The notes beneath the pieces are model-generated. The model ran no database searches. It was not told where the DNA came from and saw only the letters and a list, made by a program, of their open reading frames with translations. This document shows, piece by piece, positions 39,190 through 47,572 of a DNA stretch of 64,000 nt; the stretch's first letter is position 1; each line of letters starts with the position of its first letter. The position numbers and the translations under genes are program-made. The stretch spans positions 186,001 through 250,000 of the forward strand of contig NZ_SSSR01000001.1 of NCBI RefSeq assembly GCF_009469695.1, read 5' to 3'. The stretch comes from Propionivibrio limicola. Lineage in GTDB: Bacteria; Pseudomonadota; Gammaproteobacteria; Burkholderiales; Rhodocyclaceae.

Positions 39190-39237
39190 CCTTCTCCTTA
39201 AGACATGAGTGTATTGCCGGTTCTAGTTGTGAGAGCT

Positions 39238-39266
39238 GGATCCGCCCGACCGGCGCGGGCGGATCC
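39238..39266. other. perfect 11-base stem-loop between ydiF-like gene and dctP
   Basis: GGATCCGCCCG and CGGGCGGATCC pair without mismatch around a seven-base loop. It lies about 50 bases before the dctP start. No T run follows, so it is more likely an mRNA processing or stabilising structure than a terminator. Confidence 0.5.
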
Positions 39267-39338
39267 TGTTGCTACGAGATAGGTAATTCCTCCGTTTTTT
39301 TAACGACAAGACAGGCGTTGCGCGGCATCAACCGCGAG

Positions 39339-40928
39339 TCAACCACGGTTGCGCCACTCGTCCTTGATGCCCATGATTTCCGGACGGAACATGCGCTCAT
39401 CCATGGTCTTGAGATTGGCCGCCATCTTCGGCTGGAAGTCCATGTGCGCGAGGATGTCGCGTTCGATATCGACGCCCAGCGCGACTTCGGTCAGTTCGAC
39501 GCCTTCGTTGGTCAGACGGAACACGGCGCGCTCGGTGACGAAGACGACCTCCTGGCCGCGCCGCACGGCGTCGGCGCCGTTGAAGGTCACTTCCGGCACA
39601 TTCGCGATCAGCTTGCGGAACTTGCCTTCGTTGTCGATCTTCAGCTTGCCGTCGGCGAACGAGACCTTGAGGCCGCCGGCGGTCAGCGTGCCGCAGAAGA
39701 CGACTTTCTTGCTGTTCTGCGAGATGTTGATGAAGCCGCCGGTGCCGACGATCTTGCCGTTGAAGCGGTGCACGTTGACGTTGCCCTGCTGGTCGAACTC
39801 GGCAAAACTCAGGAAGCTGGCGTTGAGACCACCGCCGTCGTAGAAGTCGAACTGCGACGGCATCTCCATCAGCGCCTGCATGTTGGCGGTGGCGCCGAAG
39901 AAAATGCCTTGCGCGCCGACGCCGCCGACCGGGCCGGTTTCGACGGTGAGCGTGAAGTCCTCATTGACACCTTCTTCGCGGGCGATGACGCCGATGCCGT
40001 CAGCGATACCGACGCCGACGTTGCCAACGTTGCCCGGGCCGATTTCCATCAGGGCGCGACGGGCGACCAGCTTGCGCTCGGTCAACGGCAGCGGCACAAC
40101 GTCGCCTTCTTCCATGGTGAAGTCGCCGGAGAAGAAGCGGCTGGTGCCGGTGTAGAGCTGGGTCTGTTCCGGGACGACGACCAGCGCATCCACGAGGTAG
40201 CCGGGGATGCGGACGGTGCGCGGGTGCAGCGTCCGCGCCTTGACGACCTTCTCGACCTGACAGATGACGAGGCCGCCGTTGTTGTGCGCGGCTTGCGCCA
40301 GCGCCAGCGTGTCGAGGTAGCAGATTTCGTCTTCCATGCTGATGTAGCCGTCGGCGTCAGCGGTGGTGCCGCGAATGAAGGCGACATCGATCGGTACGGT
40401 CTTGTAGAACAGGCATTCCTTGCCATCGATGTTCATCAGCGTGACGAGGTCATCCTTGGTGCGCTCGTTCAGCTTGCCGCCGGTCTGGCGCGGATCGATG
40501 AAGGTGCCGAGGCCGACGTGCGTCAGGATGCCGGGCTGGCCAGCGGCGGCGGCGCGCACGAGCTGGCTCATGACGCCTTGTGGCAGGTTGTAGGCTTCGA
40601 TTTCGTTGTTCTGTGCCATGTCGGCGAGACGCGGCGATTGCGCCCAGTGGCCGCCGACGGCACCCTTGACGAGCCCGGGCTGGGCCAGCACCGACATGCC
40701 GCGCTCGGCGCGATCGCCCATGCCCGTCGAATGATAGAAGGTCAGGTCGCGCGGTTGCTGCGTAGCCTTGAACCGGTCGGCCAACGCGTTGATCAGCGCG
40801 GTCGGCTCGACCACGCCACCGCCGGCGCCGCAGATGGCCACCGTGGCTCCCGACGGGATCAGGTTGATGGCCTCATCGGCCGACATCTGGTTAACACGGG
40901 TGCCTTTGCGTTTCAGTCTCGTTTCCAT
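39339..40928 (-). CDS. YdiF-type acyl-CoA:carboxylate CoA-transferase
   Basis: A 529-residue fused (alpha-beta) family I CoA-transferase that moves CoA between carboxylic acids. The N-terminal half has GATVAICGAGGGVVEPTALI. The C-terminal half has GNVGNVGVGIADGI followed by the catalytic glutamate in TVETGPVGG (Glu330, matching E333 of E. coli YdiF). The closing FCGTLTAGGLKVSFADGK and ITERAVF-type segments match YdiF throughout. In E. coli ydiF lies beside the shikimate/quinate genes ydiB and aroD, while here aroE and aroQ lie about 10 kb away. It is divergent from a LysR gene that may control it, and cotranscribed with dctP. The acid activated is unknown. Confidence 0.93.
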   Translation of the reverse strand: METRLKRKGTRVNQMSADEAINLIPSGATVAICGAGGGVVEPTALINALADRFKATQQPRDLTFYHSTGMGDRAERGMSVLAQPGLVKGAVGGHWAQSPRLADMAQNNEIEAYNLPQGVMSQLVRAAAAGQPGILTHVGLGTFIDPRQTGGKLNERTKDDLVTLMNIDGKECLFYKTVPIDVAFIRGTTADADGYISMEDEICYLDTLALAQAAHNNGGLVICQVEKVVKARTLHPRTVRIPGYLVDALVVVPEQTQLYTGTSRFFSGDFTMEEGDVVPLPLTERKLVARRALMEIGPGNVGNVGVGIADGIGVIAREEGVNEDFTLTVETGPVGGVGAQGIFFGATANMQALMEMPSQFDFYDGGGLNASFLSFAEFDQQGNVNVHRFNGKIVGTGGFINISQNSKKVVFCGTLTAGGLKVSFADGKLKIDNEGKFRKLIANVPEVTFNGADAVRRGQEVVFVTERAVFRLTNEGVELTEVALGVDIERDILAHMDFQPKMAANLKTMDERMFRPEIMGIKDEWRNRG

Positions 40929-41013
40929 GTTGCCTCCTCGAAAATTGAGGCCATGGTATAGTGGCGCGAATGAAACATAATTAGCACTTTTATTGATTCA
41001 CTATCAACACATC

Positions 41014-41946
41014 GTGGATAACCTACCTGCACTTTCGGATCTCAGTCTGTTCTGCGTCGCGGCGCGTCGCTCGAGCTTTGTGGCGACGGCGACCGAGCTC
41101 GGAAAATCGTCGGCCTTCGTCAGTAAACGCATCGCCATCCTGGAAAAAACGCTCGGCGTCAAACTCTTTCACCGGACGACCCGGCAAGTGGCGATTACCG
41201 AGGATGGCGAGTCTGTTTTCCAGTGGGCGCAGCAGATCCTCGAAGCGGCCAACGGCCTGACCGAGATGGTGGGCGGGCGCGACGTCGAACCGAAGGGGAT
41301 GGTGCGCATCACCTCAAACTTCCGTATCGGGCGATTGCATCTGGCGCCGCTGCTGTCAGAACTGGAGCAGCGTCACCCGGGACTGGAAATCTGGCTGGAG
41401 GCGATCGACCGCCCGGTCGACCTGATCCGCGACGGCATCGATATCGATATTCGCATCGGCACTGTGACCGAACCGCATTTGTTCGCGCACCGCATCGTCG
41501 AGTCCCGGCGCATCCTGTGCGCCGCGCCTTCCTATCTCGAAAAGCGCGGGGTCCCGAAATCGCTCAACGAGCTGTCACAACACGCCTGTCTGGTCCTCCG
41601 GGAGCGCGATCAGGCATTCGGCGTCTGGCGGCTCGATGGGCCGAACGGCCTCGAAACCGTGAAGGCCACCGGCTCGATGTCGACGAACAACGGTGATGTC
41701 GCCCGCGTCTGGGCACACGCCGGACAGGGCATTTTTCTCGTCTCGGATCGCGACGTCGCCGACAGCCTGGCGAACGGGGAATTGGTGCACATCCTTCCCG
41801 ACTACTTCCAGCCCGCCGACGTGTGGGCGGTGTGCCGGACTCGCCTTTCCGATTCGCTGAAACTCCGCGTTTGCGTGGAGTTCCTGCGCGAGCAACTGAC
41901 CTCGGGGCCGTACGCGCTGGTCAAGCCCAAGGTCGAACAGAGCTGA
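41014..41946 (+). CDS. LysR family transcriptional regulator (second)
   Basis: A LysR regulator of about 310 residues with helix-turn-helix FCVAARRSSFVATATELGKSSAFVSKRIAIL and effector domain from about 90. The pattern resembles DmlR-type regulators of dicarboxylate and hydroxy-acid use. It is divergent from the CoA-transferase gene with an 85-base gap holding an imperfect palindrome (CCTCgaaaattGAGG), and converges with the tannase-family gene 18 bases on. The GTG at 41014 starts the family-like LPALSDLSLF. A TTG 21 bases earlier is also possible. A fragment of a similar gene lies near 45.6 kb. Confidence 0.9.
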   Translation: MDNLPALSDLSLFCVAARRSSFVATATELGKSSAFVSKRIAILEKTLGVKLFHRTTRQVAITEDGESVFQWAQQILEAANGLTEMVGGRDVEPKGMVRITSNFRIGRLHLAPLLSELEQRHPGLEIWLEAIDRPVDLIRDGIDIDIRIGTVTEPHLFAHRIVESRRILCAAPSYLEKRGVPKSLNELSQHACLVLRERDQAFGVWRLDGPNGLETVKATGSMSTNNGDVARVWAHAGQGIFLVSDRDVADSLANGELVHILPDYFQPADVWAVCRTRLSDSLKLRVCVEFLREQLTSGPYALVKPKVEQS

Positions 41947-41963
41947 TTTCAGACCGAGCCCGA

Positions 41964-43796
41964 TCATAAGCAGACGAAACTGGTTTCCGTCTCGATAGAG
42001 CCTTCGCCGAGGTAGCGCGCAATCTGCGGATACGGACAGAGTGGGCGCGTCCTACCTTCGGGCCACGTAGGATTGGTTTCGCTGTTTTCTCTGACCGGTC
42101 GAGTAGAAGCCACGATGCGTTGCGGGGCGATGCCTTTCTCAACCCAATCGACGATGGCGGTCACCATGTCGAACTTGTCAGCCGCCGGCCCACCATAGGA
42201 ATGCAGCATGCCGGGAACAACGAACAGCCGGACGAATTCCGCCCGATTACGGTGATTTTTTGCCAGCGCCTCGTACCAGCGGATCGTGTCATTGACCGAG
42301 AAAACCGGATCGGCGGTGCCGTGATAAACAATCATCTTTGCGCCGCGCTGACGAAATGCCGCCAGATCGTCTGGGTGCGGCGGCGTGTATTCGTCATAGG
42401 GCGCCTCCGCGTAGCCGTTGCCCGTGGCAAAGATTTTCAGCGCATCGGCGCCTTCGCCATTCATGCGAAAACCCATGACGTAGTCGAAGATCGTTGTCCC
42501 CTGACCGGTAAGAACATCCGGAGATTGCGGCGGATTCGAAAACATGAACGCCATCCCCGGGCCGGTCAGCGTCATGATCCGGCTGGTCGGATTGCTGGCG
42601 GATGCCGGGCCCTGGGCATTCGCAAAATCGCCCATCTGCCATTGCCGCCAGCCAAGCGCTCGCATGCCGGGGTCGAATGGCCATTCGGCGTAAAGCGCGT
42701 TCCCGTGCCGGTCTTTCGGCCCCTGCATCATTTTGTCGAGCGTGTTTTTCTTCGCCGCCGTCAGGCAATTGGTTTCCAGCGCCGACGAGCAGGTCGGCAC
42801 ATCGTCCTTCAACGAAAAAGCCTGACGACACGCTTGGATGTCGAACACCAGACCATCGTCGAGTCCATCGAGAGCATCGCAGCGCTCCAGAACCCTGTTG
42901 GCGACGAGGTCCATGTCCGCTTGGGAAAAACTGCGCGAGATATCGGCCTTGCCATCAACGAGCGGCGCAATGGCTGCCATCGCCTGCGCATTCCAGATCG
43001 CGGCCAGCACCGCTTTCGGCAGGTTGAACGCCGGCGGACCGGAAACGATACCGTCGAACAACGCCGGATAGCGCGCCGCCGTAACCATGCCGACACGCCC
43101 GCCGTTTGAGGTGCCGACCATGTACGAGCGATCTGGCGCTTTTCCGTAGGCCGCTGCGATCAACTTTTTGGCCATCGGCGTCACGACAGCTACGTAGCCG
43201 TGGGCGTTTTCCGTGCGCGCCTGCGGATCGATCCCGAACACTTGCTGCCGGATGGCGGGAGCGACGGAAGTATTGGCACTACCGTCATGCCCGGAATCAG
43301 TCGTGACCACGGCAAAGCCGCGCTGCAACGCCGTATCGACGGGACTGCCGCCCAGCGTTCGTCCGTAGGCCTGAACCATCGGTACGGCCAACGAGCCCTC
43401 CACGCCACCGTTAGGCTGGAAAAACAGGCGGCCGTTCCAGTCCTTCGGCAAGCTCATCTCGAAACGGATGGCATAGCCTTGCCCGTCGACAGGACTCGTG
43501 CGCTCGTTCATGCGCCCGCGCACGTAGCAGTGCTCGGGCAATTGGTAGGCCACGCCGTCGATGCTGACCTGCTTGCCGTGCGGGATCGTCTCGGCGGAAA
43601 GCATACGCAGGCTGGTGTGCGAGAAATCTAGCAATTCGGCACATTTCTCACGCACCGCACCAGACGCCACCGTGAGTTGCGGCACGGCCGGTTCGGCGCC
43701 GGCGCCGGCGGGCGGTCGCCCAGCGCATCCTCCGACAAACGTACAGAGCAATGCGCCAGCGGCCACGACCAGCGTTTTATTCCTGTTTTTTTGCAT
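41964..43796 (-). CDS. tannase/feruloyl esterase family lipoprotein
   Basis: A 610-residue exported esterase. The N-terminus is a lipoprotein signal with lipobox VGGC (Cys24), so it should be anchored in the outer membrane or periplasm. The serine nucleophile is Ser230 in GTSNGGR, an aspartate lies in YHGTADPVF and the histidine in PGMLHSYGG (His532). Family members cleave gallate or ferulate esters. Here the two cysteines that usually flank the serine and histidine (CS and HC) are threonine and serine, so the usual disulfide is absent. AGGAGG lies five bases before the ATG at 43796. Confidence 0.9.
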   Translation of the reverse strand: MQKNRNKTLVVAAGALLCTFVGGCAGRPPAGAGAEPAVPQLTVASGAVREKCAELLDFSHTSLRMLSAETIPHGKQVSIDGVAYQLPEHCYVRGRMNERTSPVDGQGYAIRFEMSLPKDWNGRLFFQPNGGVEGSLAVPMVQAYGRTLGGSPVDTALQRGFAVVTTDSGHDGSANTSVAPAIRQQVFGIDPQARTENAHGYVAVVTPMAKKLIAAAYGKAPDRSYMVGTSNGGRVGMVTAARYPALFDGIVSGPPAFNLPKAVLAAIWNAQAMAAIAPLVDGKADISRSFSQADMDLVANRVLERCDALDGLDDGLVFDIQACRQAFSLKDDVPTCSSALETNCLTAAKKNTLDKMMQGPKDRHGNALYAEWPFDPGMRALGWRQWQMGDFANAQGPASASNPTSRIMTLTGPGMAFMFSNPPQSPDVLTGQGTTIFDYVMGFRMNGEGADALKIFATGNGYAEAPYDEYTPPHPDDLAAFRQRGAKMIVYHGTADPVFSVNDTIRWYEALAKNHRNRAEFVRLFVVPGMLHSYGGPAADKFDMVTAIVDWVEKGIAPQRIVASTRPVRENSETNPTWPEGRTRPLCPYPQIARYLGEGSIETETSFVCL

Positions 43797-43950
43797 ACGC
43801 GCCTCCTGTGGGAAGCGCTCATTATTCAATTGTCACGCAAGCCACGCGACACGCAGGGCGTGAATAGTGAATTCACGTTTGAAAAAGAACAATTGGCTGA
43901 AGGCCACACCTTCGATCTGCAAACACCGCTTGGATCGCACCGCGCGTTCT

Positions 43951-44088
43951 TATTGTTCCGGACCGATGAAGTAGAAAGTTGTCGTCATACCGGCGAAGGC
44001 CGGTATCCCGTGTCGGAGAGCCATCGCCGACTGTACCCCGGCGTTCGCCGGGGTGACGAATTCAAACATCAACGGGCCGGATCAATAA
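43951..44088 (+). repeat. 138-bp inverted repeat, left copy
   Basis: The 357 bases between the tannase-like gene and qorR contain no gene. This 138-bp segment recurs in inverse orientation at 45681-45818 with 134 identical positions and no gaps. It includes two hairpins, ACCGGCGAAGGCCGGT and CCCCGGCGTTCGCCGGGG. With the other copy it brackets the qorR/qorB pair. The rest of the gap shows nothing recognisable. Confidence 0.9.
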
Positions 44089-44153
44089 CGTTCGGAGCGG
44101 GATCAAAAGCAGTCGTTACTGTCGCTTCGGGATATCGATCTATTGTTTCCCTA

Positions 44154-44606
44154 CTAACGAAGTCGATGCGTTACCACACCGGGTACCGTCTGTAACGCAT
44201 CGCTCTTCTCCGTTCTTGCCTGCAGGATTGCCGGCAACTTAACTTCAATCCAATCTGCGAGATCACGAACTAGAAGTCCCACTTCATTCCCGAGTGGAGT
44301 TAACGAGTATTCCACACGAGGCGGGATGACCGGATAAGACACGCGCAGCACAAAACCATCCGTTTCAAGCCATTGCAGCGTCTGCGCGAGCATCTTTTCG
44401 CTGACACCGCCAATCTTGCGCCGTAGATCACTGAAACGATGTGTCCCGGTCAGCAGCGCTACGAGGACTAATACCCCCCAGCGACTGGTCACGTGCTTCA
44501 GAACTTCACGCGACGGACAGGCCTCGGCAAACAGATTCCCACGTAAAAACTGCTCTGTAAGCGTGACAGGCATGTCTGCGGATTTGTCGGTTGACTTTGA
44601 TTGCAT
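44154..44606 (-). CDS. HxlR family regulator, QorR/YtfH-like
   Basis: A 150-residue winged-helix regulator of the HxlR family: CPSREVLKHVTSRWGVLVLVALL, then HRFSDLRRKIGGVSEKMLAQTLQWLETDGF. This family includes QorR and YtfH, which sit divergently from the quinone reductase qorB/ytfG, exactly as here. It probably represses itself and the reductase; members often sense quinones or oxidants through an N-terminal cysteine, and Cys30 here is in the expected place. The ATG at 44606 has AAAGG eight bases upstream. Confidence 0.92.
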   Translation of the reverse strand: MQSKSTDKSADMPVTLTEQFLRGNLFAEACPSREVLKHVTSRWGVLVLVALLTGTHRFSDLRRKIGGVSEKMLAQTLQWLETDGFVLRVSYPVIPPRVEYSLTPLGNEVGLLVRDLADWIEVKLPAILQARTEKSDALQTVPGVVTHRLR

Positions 44607-44625
44607 ACACTAACCTTTAAGTGCG

Positions 44626-44644
44626 TACTTACGAGAAGTAAGTA
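44626..44644. promoter_or_regulatory. candidate QorR/HxlR operator
   Basis: A perfect inverted repeat, TACTTAC-gagaa-GTAAGTA, lies in the 88-base gap between the divergent regulator and reductase genes. GATAAT, a possible -10 for the reductase, follows. HxlR proteins of this type bind ACTTACN-type inverted repeats, so this is a likely shared operator. Confidence 0.65.
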
Positions 44645-44694
44645 TAAGCGATAATGTAGGCGCTCCTTCAATACATCACACAGGAGCATTTACC

Positions 44695-45546
44695 ATGATT
44701 GTTATTACCGGAGCTTCCGGCCAACTCGGCCGTCTCGTTATCAAGTCTTTGCTGGCCAAGGTTCCTGCATCGCAAATCGCCGCCACTGTACGTAATCCCG
44801 AGCGCGTTTCCGATCTCGCGGCTTTGGGGGTGCAAATCCGAAAAGCGGATTATTCAAACCCGGCATCTCTCGAAACGGCGTTTCAGGGCGCTGAAAAGGT
44901 ATTGCTGATTTCATCGAGTGAAGTCGGGCAACGTCTTGCTCAACACAAGAATGTCATCGATGCCGCCAAGAAGGCGGGCGTCGCTCTGCTGGCCTATACG
45001 AGCTTGCTGCACGTCGACACGTCGCCTCTGTTCTTGGCCGGGGAACACAAAGAAACCGAAGCCTATCTCAGGCTGTCGGGTGTCCCGTTCGTGTTGCTGC
45101 GCAACGGTTGGTATACGGAGAATTATCTGGCGAGCATCCAGCCCGCTCTGCAACATGGAGCATTCATTGGCAGCGCAGGCGAAGGCCGCATCGCCTCTGC
45201 CGCACGTGCTGATTATGCGGAGGCCGCCGCCGTTGTGCTTACCAGTGCCGGACAAACTGGCAAGGTATATGAACTCGCCGGCGAGGAGTCCTATACGCTG
45301 GCAGAATTTGCTGCTGAATTGAGCCGTCAGTCAGGCAAACAGATTCCATATGTCAATCTGCCGGAAGCCGAGTTCAAGGCCGCATTGGTTGGCGCTGGAT
45401 TGCCAGAGCCGCTCGCCGGGGTTCTGGCGGGCTCGGATGTTGGTGCCTCCAAAGGGGGGCTGTTTGATGACAAACGCCAACTCAGCGCTTTGATTGGTCG
45501 AGCGACAACACCACTTTCCTCGCTTATCCAAGCGGCTTTGAAGTAA
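44695..45546 (+). CDS. qorB: NAD(P)H:quinone oxidoreductase QorB (YtfG), NmrA-like
   Basis: A 283-residue atypical short-chain dehydrogenase of the QOR2 type, which reduces quinones with NADPH. The nucleotide loop is GASGQLGRLVI at the N-terminus, and the protein has LIRNGWY-type segment (FVLLRNGWYTENYLASI) near residue 140. The E. coli YtfG sequence has the same plan. The ATG at 44695 has CAGGAG upstream. It is divergent from the HxlR regulator, and both lie between the 138-bp inverted repeats, an arrangement suggesting they travelled as a unit. Confidence 0.93.
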   Translation: MIVITGASGQLGRLVIKSLLAKVPASQIAATVRNPERVSDLAALGVQIRKADYSNPASLETAFQGAEKVLLISSSEVGQRLAQHKNVIDAAKKAGVALLAYTSLLHVDTSPLFLAGEHKETEAYLRLSGVPFVLLRNGWYTENYLASIQPALQHGAFIGSAGEGRIASAARADYAEAAAVVLTSAGQTGKVYELAGEESYTLAEFAAELSRQSGKQIPYVNLPEAEFKAALVGAGLPEPLAGVLAGSDVGASKGGLFDDKRQLSALIGRATTPLSSLIQAALK

Positions 45547-45582
45547 TCAACCAAAGCGGCGTCGGTTTAGTCGGCATAAGTG

Positions 45583-45687
45583 TTGAAGCTCCGGGGCGAC
45601 GTGGAGTTCCTGCGCGAGCAACTGACCTCCGGGCCGTATGCATTGGTCAGGACGCCAGCCAGCAACAAATGCAACATTGCTTATTGA
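45583..45687 (+). pseudogene. 3' fragment of a LysR regulator gene
   Basis: The frame from 45583 to a TGA at 45687 encodes LKLRGDVEFLREQLTSGPYALVR and 11 more residues. The first part matches the C-terminus of the LysR protein at 41014-41946 (LKLRVCVEFLREQLTSGPYALVK) almost exactly. The stop is supplied by the first bases of the right inverted repeat. The rest of the gene is missing, so this is a remnant of a LysR gene, not a duplicate of the whole. Confidence 0.7.
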
Positions 45688-45818
45688 TCCGGCCCGTTGA
45701 TGTTTGAATTCGTCACCCCGGCGAACGCCGGGGTCCAGTCGGCGATGGCTCTCCGACACGGGATACCGGCCTTCGCCGGTATGACCGCAACTTTCTACTT
45801 CATCGGGCCGGAACAATA
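45681..45818 (-). repeat. 138-bp inverted repeat, right copy
   Basis: The reverse complement of this segment matches 43951-44088 at 134 of 138 positions without gaps. Its outer end runs into the 3' end of the cbiM fragment and supplies that gene's last codons and stop. Its inner end touches the LysR fragment. Confidence 0.9.
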
Positions 45819-46387
45819 GCGAGTCGTTGTGGCGCGGATTGTTGCAGCAGTCTGACCAGAATCGCTCCGAATACGCCGACCAGTATTACGCCAGCCAAAC
45901 CGGAAAGTGCAGTGGAAATAGCCCCTTCTCCCAAAGCAGGAAGCGTGTAGTCAGGCAGCGGCGCAATGAACAACGGGGCTCCTTCTTTCAAGAAGCCATA
46001 TTGCCCGGCCACCCATTCCAGACCGTCTGGATAGGTGCAGGCAAATGGGCTCAACAGCGTAGCGGTCAGCAATGCGCCCAGGAATGGCGCGGCGTGTTTG
46101 CATTGGTTTGTCGTAGCATTCTTGCTATCGAGGGTGCGAACCAGAATCAGCGTAACGAGTGCTTCACCGACCCCGATCAAGGCGTGGACGCTGAGCATGG
46201 CGGGCACTACTTTGCCCGCCGCAATTGTGTCGCTGACCGCCAGTTCAATGCTGCAAGCGGTTGCGGCCAGCAAAGTAGAAGTCCATCCCGCCAGTATCAG
46301 GGCAATGTTGTCGTTCGCCCCCCGTTTCAGCAAGAATTCGTACAGCAACCTAGTTGGACACCCGCCCCTGCCACTCTCCCACGTCAA
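45800..46387 (-). pseudogene. 5'-truncated cobalt transport gene cbiM
   Basis: The frame encodes the C-terminal part of a CbiM-type cobalt/nickel energy-coupling-factor permease: ALILAGWTSTLLAATACSIELAVS, then HALIGVGEALVTL, and the PDGLEW motif of the fused PDGLE/CbiN region. The N-terminal 120 to 130 residues of the family, including the first membrane spans, are absent, and the stretch upstream is unrelated. The last codons fall in the inverted repeat. No cbiQ or cbiO genes follow. It is probably a decayed remnant, although a product of 195 residues could be made. Confidence 0.75.
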
Positions 46388-46498
46388 TTGTAAAAAGCAA
46401 TTTTATTGATTGTATCCATTGCATAGCAGAGACCGAATCTGACGACTAGAGTGACTGCAACGTTCAACGACATTCAAAAACGTGGCAAGGAGCTCGAA

Positions 46499-47437
46499 GT
46501 GAAAATTTGCATATTGGGCGCAGGCGCCTTGGGTTGCTCGATCGGCGGCGTGCTGGCCATGGGCGGTTCGGATGTGATCCTGATTGACCGCAATCAGCCG
46601 CACGTCGATGCCATCAACGGCGCAGGCCTGAAGATGCGCATCGGCGACGAAGAGAAAACCGTCAAGGTCAAAGCCTACACCAGCCCGGCCGGGCTTGAGC
46701 CGGTCGACCTCGTGGTCATCCTCGTCAAATCGTTTGCCACGCGGGCGGCCATCGAATCGGCACGCAATCTGGTCGGCCCGGACACGCTGGTCATGTCGAT
46801 CCAGAACGGGCTGGGGCATGAGGAAATCCTCGCCGAGGTCGTCGGCCGCGAACACGTACTGGCCGGCAAGACCTACGTCGGCGGCGTTTTCCTCGAACCG
46901 GGCCGCATCATCTCCGGCTACAAGGGCAAGCACACCTACATCGGCGAACTCGATGGCCGGCTGACGCCGCGCCTGCAGGCCGTCGTCGGCGAGTTCAACA
47001 AGGCCGATCTATTGACCACGGCCAGCACCAACATCATGGGCACCATGTGGGACAAGCTGATGGTCAACGTCGCCGCCGGCGCGCTGTGCGGCATCACGCG
47101 GCTGCCCTATGGCTGGCTGTACAAGATTCCCGAAATCGAGGAAGCCGGCGTGGCGGCGGTGGCCGAAGCCATCGCCGTGGCCAAGGCCAACCACATCAGG
47201 CTGACATCGGAAGAACCCAAGTACTACTGGGATCTGGCGGCCGAAGGGCTGCCCGCCGACTTCAAGACTTCCATGCTGCAAAGCCTGGAAAAGGGGCAGA
47301 TGACCGAGATCGATTTCATCAACGGCGCCGTCGTCCGCTGGGGCGAGCGTTCCGGTATCCCGACGCCGGTCAACAGGACGCTCGTCGCCTGCATCAAGGG
47401 CATCGAAAACTGGATCGTCAGTTTCGGCAACCAATAA
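46499..47437 (+). CDS. ketopantoate reductase-like (PanE family) oxidoreductase
   Basis: A 312-residue NADP-dependent reductase of the PanE/ApbA fold. The Rossmann loop is ICILGAGALGCSIGG at the N-terminus, with SIQNGLGHEE near residue 100 and the C-terminal domain with the lysine in KLMVNVAAGALCGI near residue 185. PanE reduces ketopantoate, but family members in catabolic clusters act on other 2-oxo acids. The GTG at 46499 has AAGGAG six bases before it, which fixes the start. It opens a run of catabolic genes on the plus strand, followed by a TRAP binding protein. Confidence 0.88.
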   Translation: MKICILGAGALGCSIGGVLAMGGSDVILIDRNQPHVDAINGAGLKMRIGDEEKTVKVKAYTSPAGLEPVDLVVILVKSFATRAAIESARNLVGPDTLVMSIQNGLGHEEILAEVVGREHVLAGKTYVGGVFLEPGRIISGYKGKHTYIGELDGRLTPRLQAVVGEFNKADLLTTASTNIMGTMWDKLMVNVAAGALCGITRLPYGWLYKIPEIEEAGVAAVAEAIAVAKANHIRLTSEEPKYYWDLAAEGLPADFKTSMLQSLEKGQMTEIDFINGAVVRWGERSGIPTPVNRTLVACIKGIENWIVSFGNQ

Positions 47438-47572
47438 CACAACACGCCGAAACGGCGCGGGGGCGCACACGCGTAACAAGAGTAACGAGATTCGTCAGGA
47501 CAGGGCTTTCCCGGTCATCGAATGCGGAGATTCCGCGCAATGCTTCAAGTCTTTTTTCAACAGGAGGTTCAA

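Noticed and set aside
39318-40961. 547-residue plus-strand frame opposite the YdiF-type transferase
   Set aside because: The minus-strand frame has full family similarity including the catalytic glutamate; the opposite frame is a GC shadow.
45547-45816. 89-residue minus-strand frame beside qorB
   Set aside because: It reads through the inverted repeat and the reverse of the LysR fragment, so it is made of repeat sequence and not a gene.
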